A stretch of DNA of 64,000 nucleotides from Nibribacter ruber (GCF_009913235.1 NZ_CP047897.1:1569501-1633500), one strand, 5' to 3'. Shown: positions 33,142-42,032, counted from the stretch's first letter. Program-made: numbers and translations. The notes: a model not told the origin generated them from the letters alone.

Positions 33142-34722
33142 ATGGGGACATATTTTCAGAGTTACCGCGAAGAGATTTCGCTGACGGTTAGCACCAACCG
33201 CCCGCTCACCCTGTATGAGTTCAACCACCGCCTGCGCGAGGAGATTGAGAACGCCCTGCCCCACCGGTATTGGATTATTGCCGAAATCTCTGAAGCCCGC
33301 GTGCACCACGGCAGCGGCCACTGCTACCTCACCCTCACCGACAAAGAACCCGGCCCCAAAGCCACGCTCACAGCCCAGGCCCGGGCCACCATCTGGAAAC
33401 GACAGTACCAGGAAATCGCCACTTTCTTTGAGGAGCAGACGGGGCATCCGTTAAAGGGGGGCCTTAAGATTCTGTTCAACGCCAGCCCGCGGTTTCATGA
33501 GCTGTACGGCTTCAGCCTGGACATTCATGACATTGATCCCACCTACACCCTGGGAGATCTGGCCCGCCAGCGGCAGGAAACCATTCTCAGGCTGCAGAAA
33601 GAAGGGCTGTTAGACCTCAACAAGCAACAGCTCTTACCCGAAGTACCGCAGCGTCTGGCCGTCATCTCGTCGCCTACTGCTGCCGGCTACCAAGACTTCG
33701 TCTCGCAGTTGGAGCACAATCCGTTTGGTTATTCGTTCCAGTTGACCTTGTTTGAAGCCAGCGTGCAAGGCGCCGAAGCCGTCTCTTCCATCAGAGCGGC
33801 CTTAAACCGCGTGGCCTTGCAGCGCCCGGCCTTTGATGCCGTGATCATCATTCGCGGCGGAGGTTCGCAGACAGACTTGTTGTGCTTTGACCGGTATGAA
33901 CTGGCCGCCACCGTGGCCCAGATGCCTTTGCCTGTGTTGACGGGTATTGGGCATGAGCGTGATGAGTCTATCACCGATTTAGTGGCCCACACGCCTTTAA
34001 AAACGCCCACGGCCGTAGCCGCTTATCTGGTAGACCGCTGCAATGAGTATGAGGCCAAAATAGAAACCATCTTCCTACAGATCAAAGACGCAGCCACGGC
34101 ATTGGCCGTGGTAGAAGAACGAAGAATTACCCAACTCACCAACCAATTGCAGCAGCGCACCAACGGCTTCCTGCAGACGCGCCAGTTCCAGTTGGAGTGC
34201 CAGACCCGCACGCTCTCAGACAAACCCAAGAACTACCTCACTCAGGAACAGCGCCACGTTATGTGCGAAGAACTGCGCCTCACCCATTCTGTGGAGCAAC
34301 TTTTAAGGGCCAAAGAAGCGAAACAACACCAGTACCTGCAAACCCTGGAGCATGAGAGCACGCAAAAGGTAACGGCTGGCCAGCGCAAACTCACCCACAT
34401 AGAGCACTGCGTGCAGCACGGTTCAGAACTTCGGCTTCAGAAAGCCAAATTGGCGTTCCAGAAAAACCAGCAGCGGTTGCTTTACGGCGCCAAAGACCAT
34501 CTGCAAACCAAAAGCCACCAGCTGCAGATCGTGGCCATGGACATCCGGTCCCATGACCCCGAGGTGATGCTGATGCGCGGCTACACCCTTACCTACGTCA
34601 ACGGAAAGCTGCTGCGCTCCATAGAGCAACTCTCTCCCGGCGACGAACTCAAAACCCGACTGCTCGTGGGCTCCCTCACCAGCACCGTCACCAACATTCA
34701 AGAACCAGACCTGTTTAATTAA
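33142..34722 (+). CDS. xseA: Exodeoxyribonuclease VII large subunit
   Basis: XseA and XseB degrade single-stranded DNA from both ends. The protein shows an N-terminal OB-fold (YWIIAEISEARVHHGSGHCYLTL), then PQRLAVISSPTAAGYQDF, VIIIRGGGSQTDL, TGIGHERDESITD and HTPLKTPTAVA, all typical catalytic-domain segments, and a long coiled C-terminal half ending GYTLTYVNGK. The ATG at 33142 (MGTYFQSYREE) has an upstream GAGGAG, better than the TTG at 33118. xseB follows after an unusual 108-nt gap filled with heptamer arrays. Confidence 0.93.
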   Translation: MGTYFQSYREEISLTVSTNRPLTLYEFNHRLREEIENALPHRYWIIAEISEARVHHGSGHCYLTLTDKEPGPKATLTAQARATIWKRQYQEIATFFEEQTGHPLKGGLKILFNASPRFHELYGFSLDIHDIDPTYTLGDLARQRQETILRLQKEGLLDLNKQQLLPEVPQRLAVISSPTAAGYQDFVSQLEHNPFGYSFQLTLFEASVQGAEAVSSIRAALNRVALQRPAFDAVIIIRGGGSQTDLLCFDRYELAATVAQMPLPVLTGIGHERDESITDLVAHTPLKTPTAVAAYLVDRCNEYEAKIETIFLQIKDAATALAVVEERRITQLTNQLQQRTNGFLQTRQFQLECQTRTLSDKPKNYLTQEQRHVMCEELRLTHSVEQLLRAKEAKQHQYLQTLEHESTQKVTAGQRKLTHIEHCVQHGSELRLQKAKLAFQKNQQRLLYGAKDHLQTKSHQLQIVAMDIRSHDPEVMLMRGYTLTYVNGKLLRSIEQLSPGDELKTRLLVGSLTSTVTNIQEPDLFN

Positions 34723-34823
34723 AAATTAGAAATTAAAAATTAGAAATGGTGATTTGCACTCTGCCCAATAACCCAAACCATCGTTCTTAATTTCTAATTT
34801 CTAATTAATAATTTCTAATTAGA
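34717..34823. repeat. Period-7 arrays D, inverted pair between xseA and xseB
   Basis: Left block of AATTAAA/AATTAGA heptamers (34717-34744) and right block of AATTTCT types (34789-34823); the right is largely the reverse complement of the left, so a long AU-rich hairpin with a 44-nt loop can form in the xseAB transcript. Confidence 0.7.
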
Positions 34824-34830
34824 AAAAGCC

Positions 34831-35043
34831 ATGAGCACCCTCACGTATAAGCAAGCCACCCAGGAGTTAGAGGCCATTTTAAAGGCCATTGAGAATGATG
34901 ATGTAGACGTGGATGAACTGACCCAGAAGGTACAGCGCTCCTCTGAACTCATAAAACTGTGCAAGCAGAAACTCCGCTCCGCCGAAGACGCCATCAACCA
35001 AGTCTTCAAAGACATCAACTGCGATACTCCAGAAACGGAGTAA
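34831..35043 (+). CDS. xseB: Exodeoxyribonuclease VII small subunit
   Basis: The 70-residue protein starts MSTLTYKQATQELEAILKAI and contains the family's DVDELTQKVQRSSELIKLCKQKL pattern (in part VDELTQKVQRSSELIKLC), a helical hairpin that binds the XseA coiled coil. Length is normal. The gene is downstream of xseA on the same strand, as usual in Bacteroidota. Confidence 0.93.
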   Translation: MSTLTYKQATQELEAILKAIENDDVDVDELTQKVQRSSELIKLCKQKLRSAEDAINQVFKDINCDTPETE

Positions 35044-35046
35044 GCC

Positions 35047-35087
35047 TTCGTTTTTGCTTGTTTTCACCAAAACAGGCTAAAAACGAA
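35047..35087. repeat. 38-nt palindromic unit, copy 14 (37-nt core)
   Basis: Core 35049-35085, one base short of the usual length; outer TT/AA. Adjoins the separate terminator. Confidence 0.8.
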
Positions 35088-35118
35088 AAGGGCAGCTACT
35101 TGCGTAGCTGCCCTTTTT
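35086..35118. terminator. Bidirectional terminator between xseB and the subtilisin gene
   Basis: Stem AAAAGGGCAGCTAC/GTAGCTGCCCTTTT with a 4-nt loop, flanked by A and T runs. Confidence 0.92.
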
Positions 35119-35140
35119 ATGCGGTAAGCTTTTTGATCTT

Positions 35141-36352
35141 CTACAAATGGATGATAGGATCAGCTTTGCCGTCTGGGTCGCCTTTCACATAGCCACTGAT
35201 GGTAGGCTTGCCACCGGTCACCAGCATAACGCCCGCAGCATGCGGGGTAGCCATTGAAGTACCACTGATGGTATTGTAGCCACCGGCTTTCCAGGTAGAT
35301 TTAATGCTCACACCGGGTGCACACCAGTCCACGTGGGTACCGTAGTTAGAAAACGAAGCCCATGTATCTGTGTTGTTCATGGCAGAGATGGTGTAGATGT
35401 TGGCACCTTCGGCGCGGGCCGGAGAGTGGTTGTCTGCATCATCAGTCTCATTGCCAGCGGCCAGGCAGAAGATAACACCGCCTTTAGCTGCGTTTACTAC
35501 TGCATTGTCCAGGGTGGTAGACACGCCACCGCCCAGGCTCATGTTGGCCACGTCGCCAGGCTTGCCGTTGGTGCCCACGTAATCAATACCAGCAATCACG
35601 CCTGAAGTAGACCCGCTGCCTCTGGAGTTCAATACTTTCACTGCTACTACGGTAGCATTGTAAGCCACGCCGATGACGCCAATTGTGTTGTTCTTGGCGG
35701 CAATGGTACCTGCTACGTGAGAGCCGTGTCCGTTGCCGTCATCTGCGCTGTTGGCATCTGTACCAGAAGTGATAAACGTACGGCTGCGGTTTACATCTAC
35801 GTTCAGGTCTGGATGGTCCAGGTCAATGCCAGAGTCAATCACCCAGGCAGTCTTGCCAGTGCCGTCTGCAGAACCCACGCGGGTAATGCCGTACGGCTTC
35901 TCCTGAATTGGTTGTGTAGTTCCGCCGCCGCCCGGTTTGCCCAGGCTGATCACTTTATCTTGTTCAATATAGGCAACGCGTGGGTCGCGGCGCAGCTTTT
36001 CTACCTCGGCCTCAGAAAGGTCGGCAGAGAAGCCTTCCAATACTTTGCCATAGGCATGGCCCAGAGCCTGTTCAGCAATACCACGCTCCCGCAGAATCTG
36101 CTGGCCGCGGCTGCGAGCCTGGCTTTGGCGCTGGGCATACGTAGCCTGCTCTGGCATACGACGGTTGTTGTCCTTTTTCAAAACCACAATGTACTTACCG
36201 GCAATAGGCGTACCCTGTACTGCGGCACTGGCCGTAGCGTCTAGAGGGGTAACGGCTTCTTCAGGGCTTTCGCAGCTTTGGAACGTGCATGCAAGAAGGG
36301 CGGCACCCAACATCATTTTGGTGGGGGACACAAAAGAGAAGTTCTTTTTCAT
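35141..36352 (-). CDS. S8 family subtilisin-like serine protease, lipoprotein
   Basis: A lipoprotein signal ends FQSC (Cys27). A propeptide of I9 type (about 50-135, GKYIVVLKK to YIEQDKV) precedes the proteinase K-like domain with Asp173 (VIDSGIDLDHP), His209 (GNGHGSHVAG), oxyanion Asn301 (AAGNET) and Ser366 (SGTSMATPHAAG), all intact. It is likely a secreted or surface protease with autocatalytic removal of the propeptide. The tail with GDPDGKADP is short; no C-terminal sorting domain is visible. Confidence 0.95.
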   Translation of the reverse strand: MKKNFSFVSPTKMMLGAALLACTFQSCESPEEAVTPLDATASAAVQGTPIAGKYIVVLKKDNNRRMPEQATYAQRQSQARSRGQQILRERGIAEQALGHAYGKVLEGFSADLSEAEVEKLRRDPRVAYIEQDKVISLGKPGGGGTTQPIQEKPYGITRVGSADGTGKTAWVIDSGIDLDHPDLNVDVNRSRTFITSGTDANSADDGNGHGSHVAGTIAAKNNTIGVIGVAYNATVVAVKVLNSRGSGSTSGVIAGIDYVGTNGKPGDVANMSLGGGVSTTLDNAVVNAAKGGVIFCLAAGNETDDADNHSPARAEGANIYTISAMNNTDTWASFSNYGTHVDWCAPGVSIKSTWKAGGYNTISGTSMATPHAAGVMLVTGGKPTISGYVKGDPDGKADPIIHL

Positions 36353-36614
36353 ACAATAGAGTGTTTGTTAGAAAGATGGATGAATGAAAGCGTTGCCCTG
36401 ATAAAGAGCAGCTCCAAATTATGTAAAACAAACTTTAATAGACACCCCAAAAACATGTATCTTTAAATTATTTAACTCGTACACAACCTGTTACACTTCA
36501 TCATTACCGTCTACAGCCATTTTTCAAGACGATTTTCTCCCCTGCTTTTTCTTGCCTAAGAGTACCGCAATGGCTAGTTTTGACTTACCAGTACCCTTAG
36601 CTACGCTCAAAAAT

Positions 36615-37373
36615 ATGCGCACTTCTTTTCTGAGGTTTGTCTTAGCCTTCACGCTTGCGGGCGTAAGCGCCTTCTCGTTTTCTGCCTGCCACCGCAAAGT
36701 CCCAGAAACGCCGGCCCCGGTGAAAGCAGAGCCACCTACCCCTACCCTGCTCACCCAGGAAACGGTGGTAGACACCCTCACGGCCTACGGGCAGGCACAC
36801 CCGCAGGACAGTCTGGTTCTAATTAGTACTTCAAAAGGTGACATCACCATCAGACTGTTCAAGGACACGCCGCTGCACCGGGCCAACTTCCTGAGGCTGG
36901 CAGATTTTGGGTTCTTTGACAAGACCGTGTTCTTTAGAGTAGAAAAGGATTTCATGATCCAGGGCGGCCGCACTGATCAACCTAATATTAAGATTGGCGG
37001 TTACAACATCCCTCAGGAGATACGTCCGCATTATTACCACAAGCGCGGCATGGTGGGCATGGCCCGCTACGGCGATAAAGAAAACCCAGAGCGCATGTCC
37101 TCGCCGCGCGATTTCTACATTGTGCAAGGGCACCCGTTATCTCCAGAGGAACTGGCGGCCAACATTCAGGAATTCAACCTCAAGCTGAGCCCGGCCCAGA
37201 AAAAAGTGTACAGAACCCTGGGCGGCGCGCCCAACCTAGACCAGCAATACACCATTTTTGGCGAAGTAGTGGAAGGCATGAGCGTGGTAGACAGCATTGC
37301 CGCCGTGCCGGTAGACCCGCAGCAGCACTGGCCCTTAAAAGACGTGACCATGAAGGTACGGGTGCTTCGTTAA
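36615..37373 (+). CDS. Cyclophilin-type peptidyl-prolyl isomerase, lipoprotein
   Basis: The ATG at 36615 gives a signal peptide with lipobox FSAC; longer ORF extension to 36552 adds a polar stretch and is unlikely. The cyclophilin domain (about 70-250) has VLISTSKGDITIRLF, RANFLRLADFGFFDKTVFFRV, and a GEVVEGMSVVDSIA end. The region DKENPERMSSPRDFYIVQG replaces the usual NxxxSQFFI with an S-x-x-DFYI, as in other Bacteroidota members. It probably assists folding in the periplasm. Confidence 0.88.
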   Translation: MRTSFLRFVLAFTLAGVSAFSFSACHRKVPETPAPVKAEPPTPTLLTQETVVDTLTAYGQAHPQDSLVLISTSKGDITIRLFKDTPLHRANFLRLADFGFFDKTVFFRVEKDFMIQGGRTDQPNIKIGGYNIPQEIRPHYYHKRGMVGMARYGDKENPERMSSPRDFYIVQGHPLSPEELAANIQEFNLKLSPAQKKVYRTLGGAPNLDQQYTIFGEVVEGMSVVDSIAAVPVDPQQHWPLKDVTMKVRVLR

Positions 37374-37381
37374 AAGAAGCC

Positions 37382-37389
37382 TACCTTTG
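37382..37389 (+). promoter_or_regulatory. Candidate -7 box (TACCTTTG)
   Basis: TAnnTTTG match 61 nt upstream of the STAS-like gene at 37451 and eight bases after the cyclophilin stop. Confidence 0.3.
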
Positions 37390-37450
37390 CAAAAGCATCC
37401 TCCCGCCCATTCCTTTCAAACGTTGACCTACCTCTCTAGCAGAAACTTGC

Positions 37451-37846
37451 ATGAAGCACATACCACTCCACAGCACGGACTACCTGACCATTGAATACAA
37501 CGCCATTGATGACATCCTTATCAGTACCTGGCGGGGCACGCTTTCCAATGAACAGATAAAGAAAGGCTATGAGGCCATTGCGCTTCAGCTGAGAAAGCAG
37601 TTCTGCCACAAACTGCTGGACAATCACATAGAGGTGCGGGGCCTGTGGGCAGACCTAGCCGAATGGGTGGCCTTTGACTGGCACCCGCGCGCCGAAGCCT
37701 TTGGCCTGCACTACCACGCCTGCGTCTACTCCACCAGCACGTTCAGTCAACTCTCCACAGAAAAAGCCATCAGCCTCATTAAGACCAGCATTGTGCAAGG
37801 TTTTGAACACCTAGACGCCGCAGAGAACTGGCTTAAGTCCTTTTAG
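37451..37846 (+). CDS. STAS/SpoIIAA-like small protein, member 3
   Basis: The 131-residue protein has YLTIEYNAIDDILISTWRGT, a helix QIKKGYEAIALQLRK, HKLLDNHIEVRGLWADLAEW, HPRAEAFGLHYHACVYS and a final AAENWLKSF. It aligns by eye with the proteins at 29066 (WKGHI, LLNDKSEVTGDW, PDAVRLGMRKFAHVLS) and, less so, at 31426. It lacks membrane or export signals. Function unknown. Confidence 0.65.
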   Translation: MKHIPLHSTDYLTIEYNAIDDILISTWRGTLSNEQIKKGYEAIALQLRKQFCHKLLDNHIEVRGLWADLAEWVAFDWHPRAEAFGLHYHACVYSTSTFSQLSTEKAISLIKTSIVQGFEHLDAAENWLKSF

Positions 37847-37897
37847 ATTCTTTATTTGCTATGCAGAAAAATTAAAACGTCCCACTTTAGAGAAACC

Positions 37898-37934
37898 AAT
37901 TTTTGCCTGTTTTCCAGAAAATAGCCCAAAAACG
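37898..37934. repeat. 38-nt palindromic unit, copy 15 (37-nt)
   Basis: The left end has decayed (AATTTTTGCC) while the right arm ends CCCAAAAACG. An outer inverted pair GTCCCA / TGGGAC with AACCAAT / ATTGGTT lies 15-30 nt away on each side, so a larger, interrupted stem is possible. Confidence 0.7.
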
Positions 37935-38030
37935 TAAAACGAAACTTCTCCTATTGGTTTGGGACAATAGTAACCTCATTGGAAGGGTGCCCAAGATCAG
38001 AACTTCTTGATTTCAAACAAATCTTCTTAC

Positions 38031-38768
38031 ATGCCTTTCACATTTGCCCATCCCGCTATACTACTTCCATGGAGAAATTGGTCAGGTAGGTGGGTTTCCT
38101 GGACGGGCCTTATCTTGGGGAGCATGTCTCCTGATTTTGAGTATTTCTTGAGAATGCGGGTAGAAAGCAACTACAGTCACACGCTGTCGGGGCTATTGTG
38201 GTTTAACCTTCCGCTGCCATTTATCCTGGCCGTGCTGTTCCATATCCTTATTAGAAACCCAACCATAGACCACCTGCCTCACGGGCTTGGTGAAAGGCTA
38301 AATAGCTATAAAGACTTCCAGTTTGTACACTACCTAAAAAAGCACTGGCACATTTTTGCTTTGTCAGTAGTGATGGGCAGTTTTTCGCATTTGGCATGGG
38401 ATGCCTTCACGCACCAACAAGGTTTCTTTGTAGAGCGGTTACCCGTATTGCAATACCATTTCAGTTTCAGGGGTTTCCACTTTCCCGTTTACAAAGTCTT
38501 GCAGCACCTGAGCACCGTAGTGGGTTTTGTCTGCATAGGTTATTTTACATGGAAGATGCCTACCAAACCAGTGGAGCCAAGCTTTAGGAAGTTCAGATTC
38601 TGGGTTTCTATCGCGGTACTGATGACAGCCATCTTGGTCATCAGGCTCTTAACGGGACTTGCCTTGGAGCAGACGGGGCATTGGATTGCAACCGGCATTT
38701 CGGGTGGATGTATTGCTTTGCTAGTCACTTGCTTGTTTGCCAAGGACAAACCTTCACAAAGTACATAA
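38031..38768 (+). CDS. DUF4184 family membrane protein
   Basis: The start at 38031 gives MPFTFAHPAILLPW, the family's own N-terminus; the upstream extension to 38007 is poor. The 245-residue protein has about six membrane segments and polar family motifs GSMSPDFEYFL, YSHTLSGLLWFNLPL and SHLAWDAFTH. DUF4184 resembles membrane-bound metal-dependent hydrolases (His and Asp motifs facing the membrane surface), but activity is unproven. Confidence 0.85.
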   Translation: MPFTFAHPAILLPWRNWSGRWVSWTGLILGSMSPDFEYFLRMRVESNYSHTLSGLLWFNLPLPFILAVLFHILIRNPTIDHLPHGLGERLNSYKDFQFVHYLKKHWHIFALSVVMGSFSHLAWDAFTHQQGFFVERLPVLQYHFSFRGFHFPVYKVLQHLSTVVGFVCIGYFTWKMPTKPVEPSFRKFRFWVSIAVLMTAILVIRLLTGLALEQTGHWIATGISGGCIALLVTCLFAKDKPSQST

Positions 38769-38769
38769 A

Positions 38770-38807
38770 GCAAAAAACGCCCCTCAGGACTGAGGGGCGT
38801 TTTTTGC
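38770..38807. terminator. Bidirectional terminator overlapping palindrome copy 16
   Basis: Perfect stem GCAAAAAACGCCCCTCA/TGAGGGGCGTTTTTTGC with a 4-nt loop, starting a base after the DUF4184 stop. Its right arm doubles as the left arm of palindrome 16. Confidence 0.9.
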
Positions 38808-38835
38808 TAGTTTTCTGGGAAATAGCCCAAAAACG
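38798..38835. repeat. 38-nt palindromic unit, copy 16
   Basis: Left arm CGTTTTTTGC is shared with the terminator, so the two hairpins exclude each other. Two bases from the M13 gene stop. Confidence 0.8.
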
Positions 38836-38837
38836 GC

Positions 38838-40946
38838 TTACCAGATGTGCACGCGTTCAGCGTCTGGGCGGTACATCTTGTTACCCGGTCCGCAGTTGAA
38901 CGCCTTGTAGAACTGAGGCATGTTGGACAACGGACCATTGATTCTGAACGAGGCAGGTGAATGCGGATCTGTCTGCACTTGTTGACGCAGGAAGTTCTCG
39001 GTGGCGTTGGTTCTCCAGATTTGGGCCCAGGCCAGGAAGAACCGCTGCTCTGGCGTGAAGCCGTCAATCTTGTCCACGTTCTTGTTGGCAATGGCTTTCT
39101 GCAAGGCCGTGAAGGCAATGTTCAAGCCACCAATATCAGCTATGTTTTCACCCATGGTGAGTTTGCCGTTCACGTAGACGCTATCCAGGGGCTGCATGGC
39201 GCTGTACTGGCGGTCTACCATGTCGGTGCGCTGTTTGAACTTGGCCTTGTCCTCGGCGGTCCACCAGTCGCGCAGGTTGCCTTGCGGGTCATACTGGCTG
39301 CCCTGGTCGTCAAAGCCGTGGGTAAGTTCATGGCCAATCACGGCGCCCATGCCGCCGTAGTTCACGGCATCATCTGCCTTAGGGTCAAAGAAGGGAGGTT
39401 GCAGAATTCCCGCCGGGAACACAATTTCGTTCATGCTGGGGTTGTAGTAAGCGTTCACGGTAGGCGGCGTCATGCCCCATTCCATGCGGTCTACAGGTTT
39501 GCCCAGCTTAGAGGTATTCTCCTGGAAGCGCCATTGTGCGGCGTTCATCACGTTGCGCACAAAAGAGGTACGGTCCACTTTCAGGCCTTTGTAGTCTTTC
39601 CACTTGTCTGGGTAGCCAATCTTGACGGCAAATGCGTTTAGCTTGCCCATGGCCTGCTGCTTGGTGGCCTCGCTCATCCAGTCAAGGTTCTTCACGTGCT
39701 CCTGGAAGGCGGCGCGCAGGTTGTTCACCATCTCCAGAGCCTTGGCCTTGGCCTCAGGACTGAACGTTTTGTCTACGTACGCCTGTCCCAGCGCCTCGCC
39801 AATGTTACGGTCGGTTACACCCAAAACGCGTTTCCAGCGGGGCTGCATGGTTTTGGCACCACTCAGGAATTTGTTATAGAAGTTGAAGTTCTCCTGCACG
39901 AAGGCCTGCGGCAGGTAAGTAGAGTAGCTTCGGGCAAGGTTCCAGCGCAGATAGTTCTTCCAGTCTTGGGTAGGCACCGAGGCCAGCATGGCGCTGGTTT
40001 CCTTTAAATATTCCGGCTGCCCTACCACCACTTCGGTAGCGCTGCCCACGCTCAGGTTCTTTAACAAGGTAGACCAGTTGTAGTTGGGTGCCAGCTTCTG
40101 AAGCTGCGCAATGGTCATTTTATTGTAGGTGGCATACGGATCACGTTGCTGCACCCGGGTCATGGACGCCTTGGCCATGCGCGTTTCCAGAGCCATGATG
40201 GTGGCGGCGTTTTTAGCGGCAGTGGCGGCGTTGTCACCCATGAGCTGCAGCATGTTGGCAATGTGCTTCTGGTACTCCTCCCGGATGGTTTTAGAACGGG
40301 CATCTGTGTTCAGGTAATAGTCACGGTCTGGCAGGCCCAGGCCGCCCTGGTTCAGGTTAACCACGTTCTGGGTGCTGTTCTTGTCGTCTTGTCCCACGTA
40401 CAGATTGAACAAGCCACCCGTGCCAATGGTCTTCAGGTAAGCAAAAGTCTGCAACAAGCTGGCTCTATCTTTAATGCCGTTGATGCGGGTGAGTTCCATG
40501 CGCAGCGGTGACAGACCAGCTTTCTCAATAGCGGCGGAGTCCATGCCGGCGGCGTAGAAATCACCTACCAGTTGCACGCTGGAGCCCTGGGGGGCATTGG
40601 TACTGGCCACGGCGGCATTCACTACAGAACGCAAGGCCGCGTTGTTCTGATCACCTAGCTCATTAAAACTACCCCAGCGGCTTTCTGAAGCCGGAATAGG
40701 ATTGTTCTTGAGCCAACCACCGTTGGCAAACTTGTTGAAGTCCTCGCACGGAGAAACCGAGCGGTCCAGGTTTTCCATCTTGAGACCAATGCCGGCCACG
40801 CTGGCCTCCATCTCTGTCTCTGTGGTAGCCGAAGCAGTGGTTGTTTGCGTTGTGGACGTCTGCTGCACCGCTGCCGGTTTGCTGCAGCCCACGGCCATGA
40901 CCCCGGTAAGGGCGGTGGCCAGCCAAAGCGTATTGGTTTTTTTCAT
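38838..40946 (-). CDS. M13 family (neprilysin-like) zinc metallopeptidase, lipoprotein
   Basis: A lipoprotein signal ends VMAVGC. The 702-residue protein has the M13 N-terminal domain (about 65-440) and catalytic domain with HELTHGFDDQG (zinc motif HExxH), GENIADIGG (third ligand Glu), and the substrate-binding NAYYNPSMNEIVFPAGI-type segment, ending CxPGxxMYRPDxxRVHIW. Activity on peptides up to about 40 residues is known for the family; location here is outer or inner membrane, periplasmic face. Confidence 0.95.
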   Translation of the reverse strand: MKKTNTLWLATALTGVMAVGCSKPAAVQQTSTTQTTTASATTETEMEASVAGIGLKMENLDRSVSPCEDFNKFANGGWLKNNPIPASESRWGSFNELGDQNNAALRSVVNAAVASTNAPQGSSVQLVGDFYAAGMDSAAIEKAGLSPLRMELTRINGIKDRASLLQTFAYLKTIGTGGLFNLYVGQDDKNSTQNVVNLNQGGLGLPDRDYYLNTDARSKTIREEYQKHIANMLQLMGDNAATAAKNAATIMALETRMAKASMTRVQQRDPYATYNKMTIAQLQKLAPNYNWSTLLKNLSVGSATEVVVGQPEYLKETSAMLASVPTQDWKNYLRWNLARSYSTYLPQAFVQENFNFYNKFLSGAKTMQPRWKRVLGVTDRNIGEALGQAYVDKTFSPEAKAKALEMVNNLRAAFQEHVKNLDWMSEATKQQAMGKLNAFAVKIGYPDKWKDYKGLKVDRTSFVRNVMNAAQWRFQENTSKLGKPVDRMEWGMTPPTVNAYYNPSMNEIVFPAGILQPPFFDPKADDAVNYGGMGAVIGHELTHGFDDQGSQYDPQGNLRDWWTAEDKAKFKQRTDMVDRQYSAMQPLDSVYVNGKLTMGENIADIGGLNIAFTALQKAIANKNVDKIDGFTPEQRFFLAWAQIWRTNATENFLRQQVQTDPHSPASFRINGPLSNMPQFYKAFNCGPGNKMYRPDAERVHIW

Positions 40947-41043
40947 ATAAGTAGGTTGTATGGTGTGAATACTACACGGGAGACGTGCGCCTCCTTTACA
41001 TGTAAAGAAGTATACGTAGAACTGTCCGTTGTGTAATGATAAC

Positions 41044-41081
41044 CGTTTTTAGCCTGTTTTTCAGGAATTAGCCCTAAAAGG
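41044..41081. repeat. 38-nt palindromic unit, copy 17 (degenerate)
   Basis: CGTTTTTAGCC left, CCCTAAAAGG right. It overlaps the last codons of the YihY gene (stop at 41074). Confidence 0.6.
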
Positions 41082-42009
41082 GTGCGTGGTCCGTTTCCCG
41101 CACCTCATAGAAGGTGGCAAAATGCTTGGGAAAGAAGGGCAGCCCCTGCGCCTGGGCGTACACTTTGGTGAAGGCCGCGCCAAAAAACAGAATCATGGCA
41201 GAATAGAAAATGAACAGCAGCAGTACCACCACAGACCCAGACGTGGAATACAAAGACCCCAGACCGCTTTTCACCAACACCTGCCCCAGAATGAGTTTCC
41301 CAATCAGGAAGAGCACGGCCGTCACCACGGCCCCAAGGCCAATGGCGCGGCGGTCAATGTACGCGTAGGGCAGAAACTTGAAGATGATGGCAAACCACAT
41401 CGTCTCAATGAGCAGACCCACCAGCCGGTTGGCGCCCTGTACCAGATGCAGCTGCGTGCTCTCATCCAGAAGGGAGTAATGGTCATTTAAAAACGCAAAA
41501 GCCGTCTCCACGGATAGGGTAGCCAGAAACAAAAGCCCGCTGGAAAAGATGATGAGCAGCGCCCTGAACCGGTTCCGGACGGCGGCCCGCAAATGCTGCT
41601 GCCCCTTGGCGCGCACGCTCCAGAGCTGGTTGATGGAATTCTGGATGACGCCAAAGAGCGTAGTGGCCACAAACGTCAGGAACAAGAAACTGAAGGCCGC
41701 CGCCCAGCCGTTGCCCTGCAAATTCAGGAAGTTGATGAGAATGAGCTCCACCTGCCCTGCCACGTTCTCACCCATGATGTTGGCCATTTTCTGGAAAAGC
41801 TCCCCGGTGATGAGTGCGTTGTTGAACATCATGCCCAGCACCGAGATGAGCAGAATCAAAATAGGAGGCAGCGCAAACAACGTAAAAAAGGCCGCCGAAG
41901 AAGCCAGCCGCAACGGATCATTGCGTCTAAACAGCAGAAAAGCTTCCTTTAAAAGCCGCAAAAACGGCTGTACTCTTTTGGCAAGCGGCAACGGGGAAGG
42001 TGCAATCAT
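41074..42009 (-). CDS. YihY/virulence factor BrkB family membrane protein
   Basis: The start is the ATG at 42009 (MIAPSPLPLAKRVQPFL). An in-frame extension to 42132 is open only because it reads through palindrome copy 18. The protein has about six membrane segments and YihY motifs such as LASSAAFFTLFALPPILIL, a NQLW followed by basic residues, and LPYAYIDRRAIGLGAVVTAV. Function of the family is not settled (once mislabelled RNase BN). A second member is at 61442. Confidence 0.9.
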   Translation of the reverse strand: MIAPSPLPLAKRVQPFLRLLKEAFLLFRRNDPLRLASSAAFFTLFALPPILILLISVLGMMFNNALITGELFQKMANIMGENVAGQVELILINFLNLQGNGWAAAFSFLFLTFVATTLFGVIQNSINQLWSVRAKGQQHLRAAVRNRFRALLIIFSSGLLFLATLSVETAFAFLNDHYSLLDESTQLHLVQGANRLVGLLIETMWFAIIFKFLPYAYIDRRAIGLGAVVTAVLFLIGKLILGQVLVKSGLGSLYSTSGSVVVLLLFIFYSAMILFFGAAFTKVYAQAQGLPFFPKHFATFYEVRETDHAPF

Positions 42010-42032
42010 GAAGGGGAAATACGTAATAAAAT

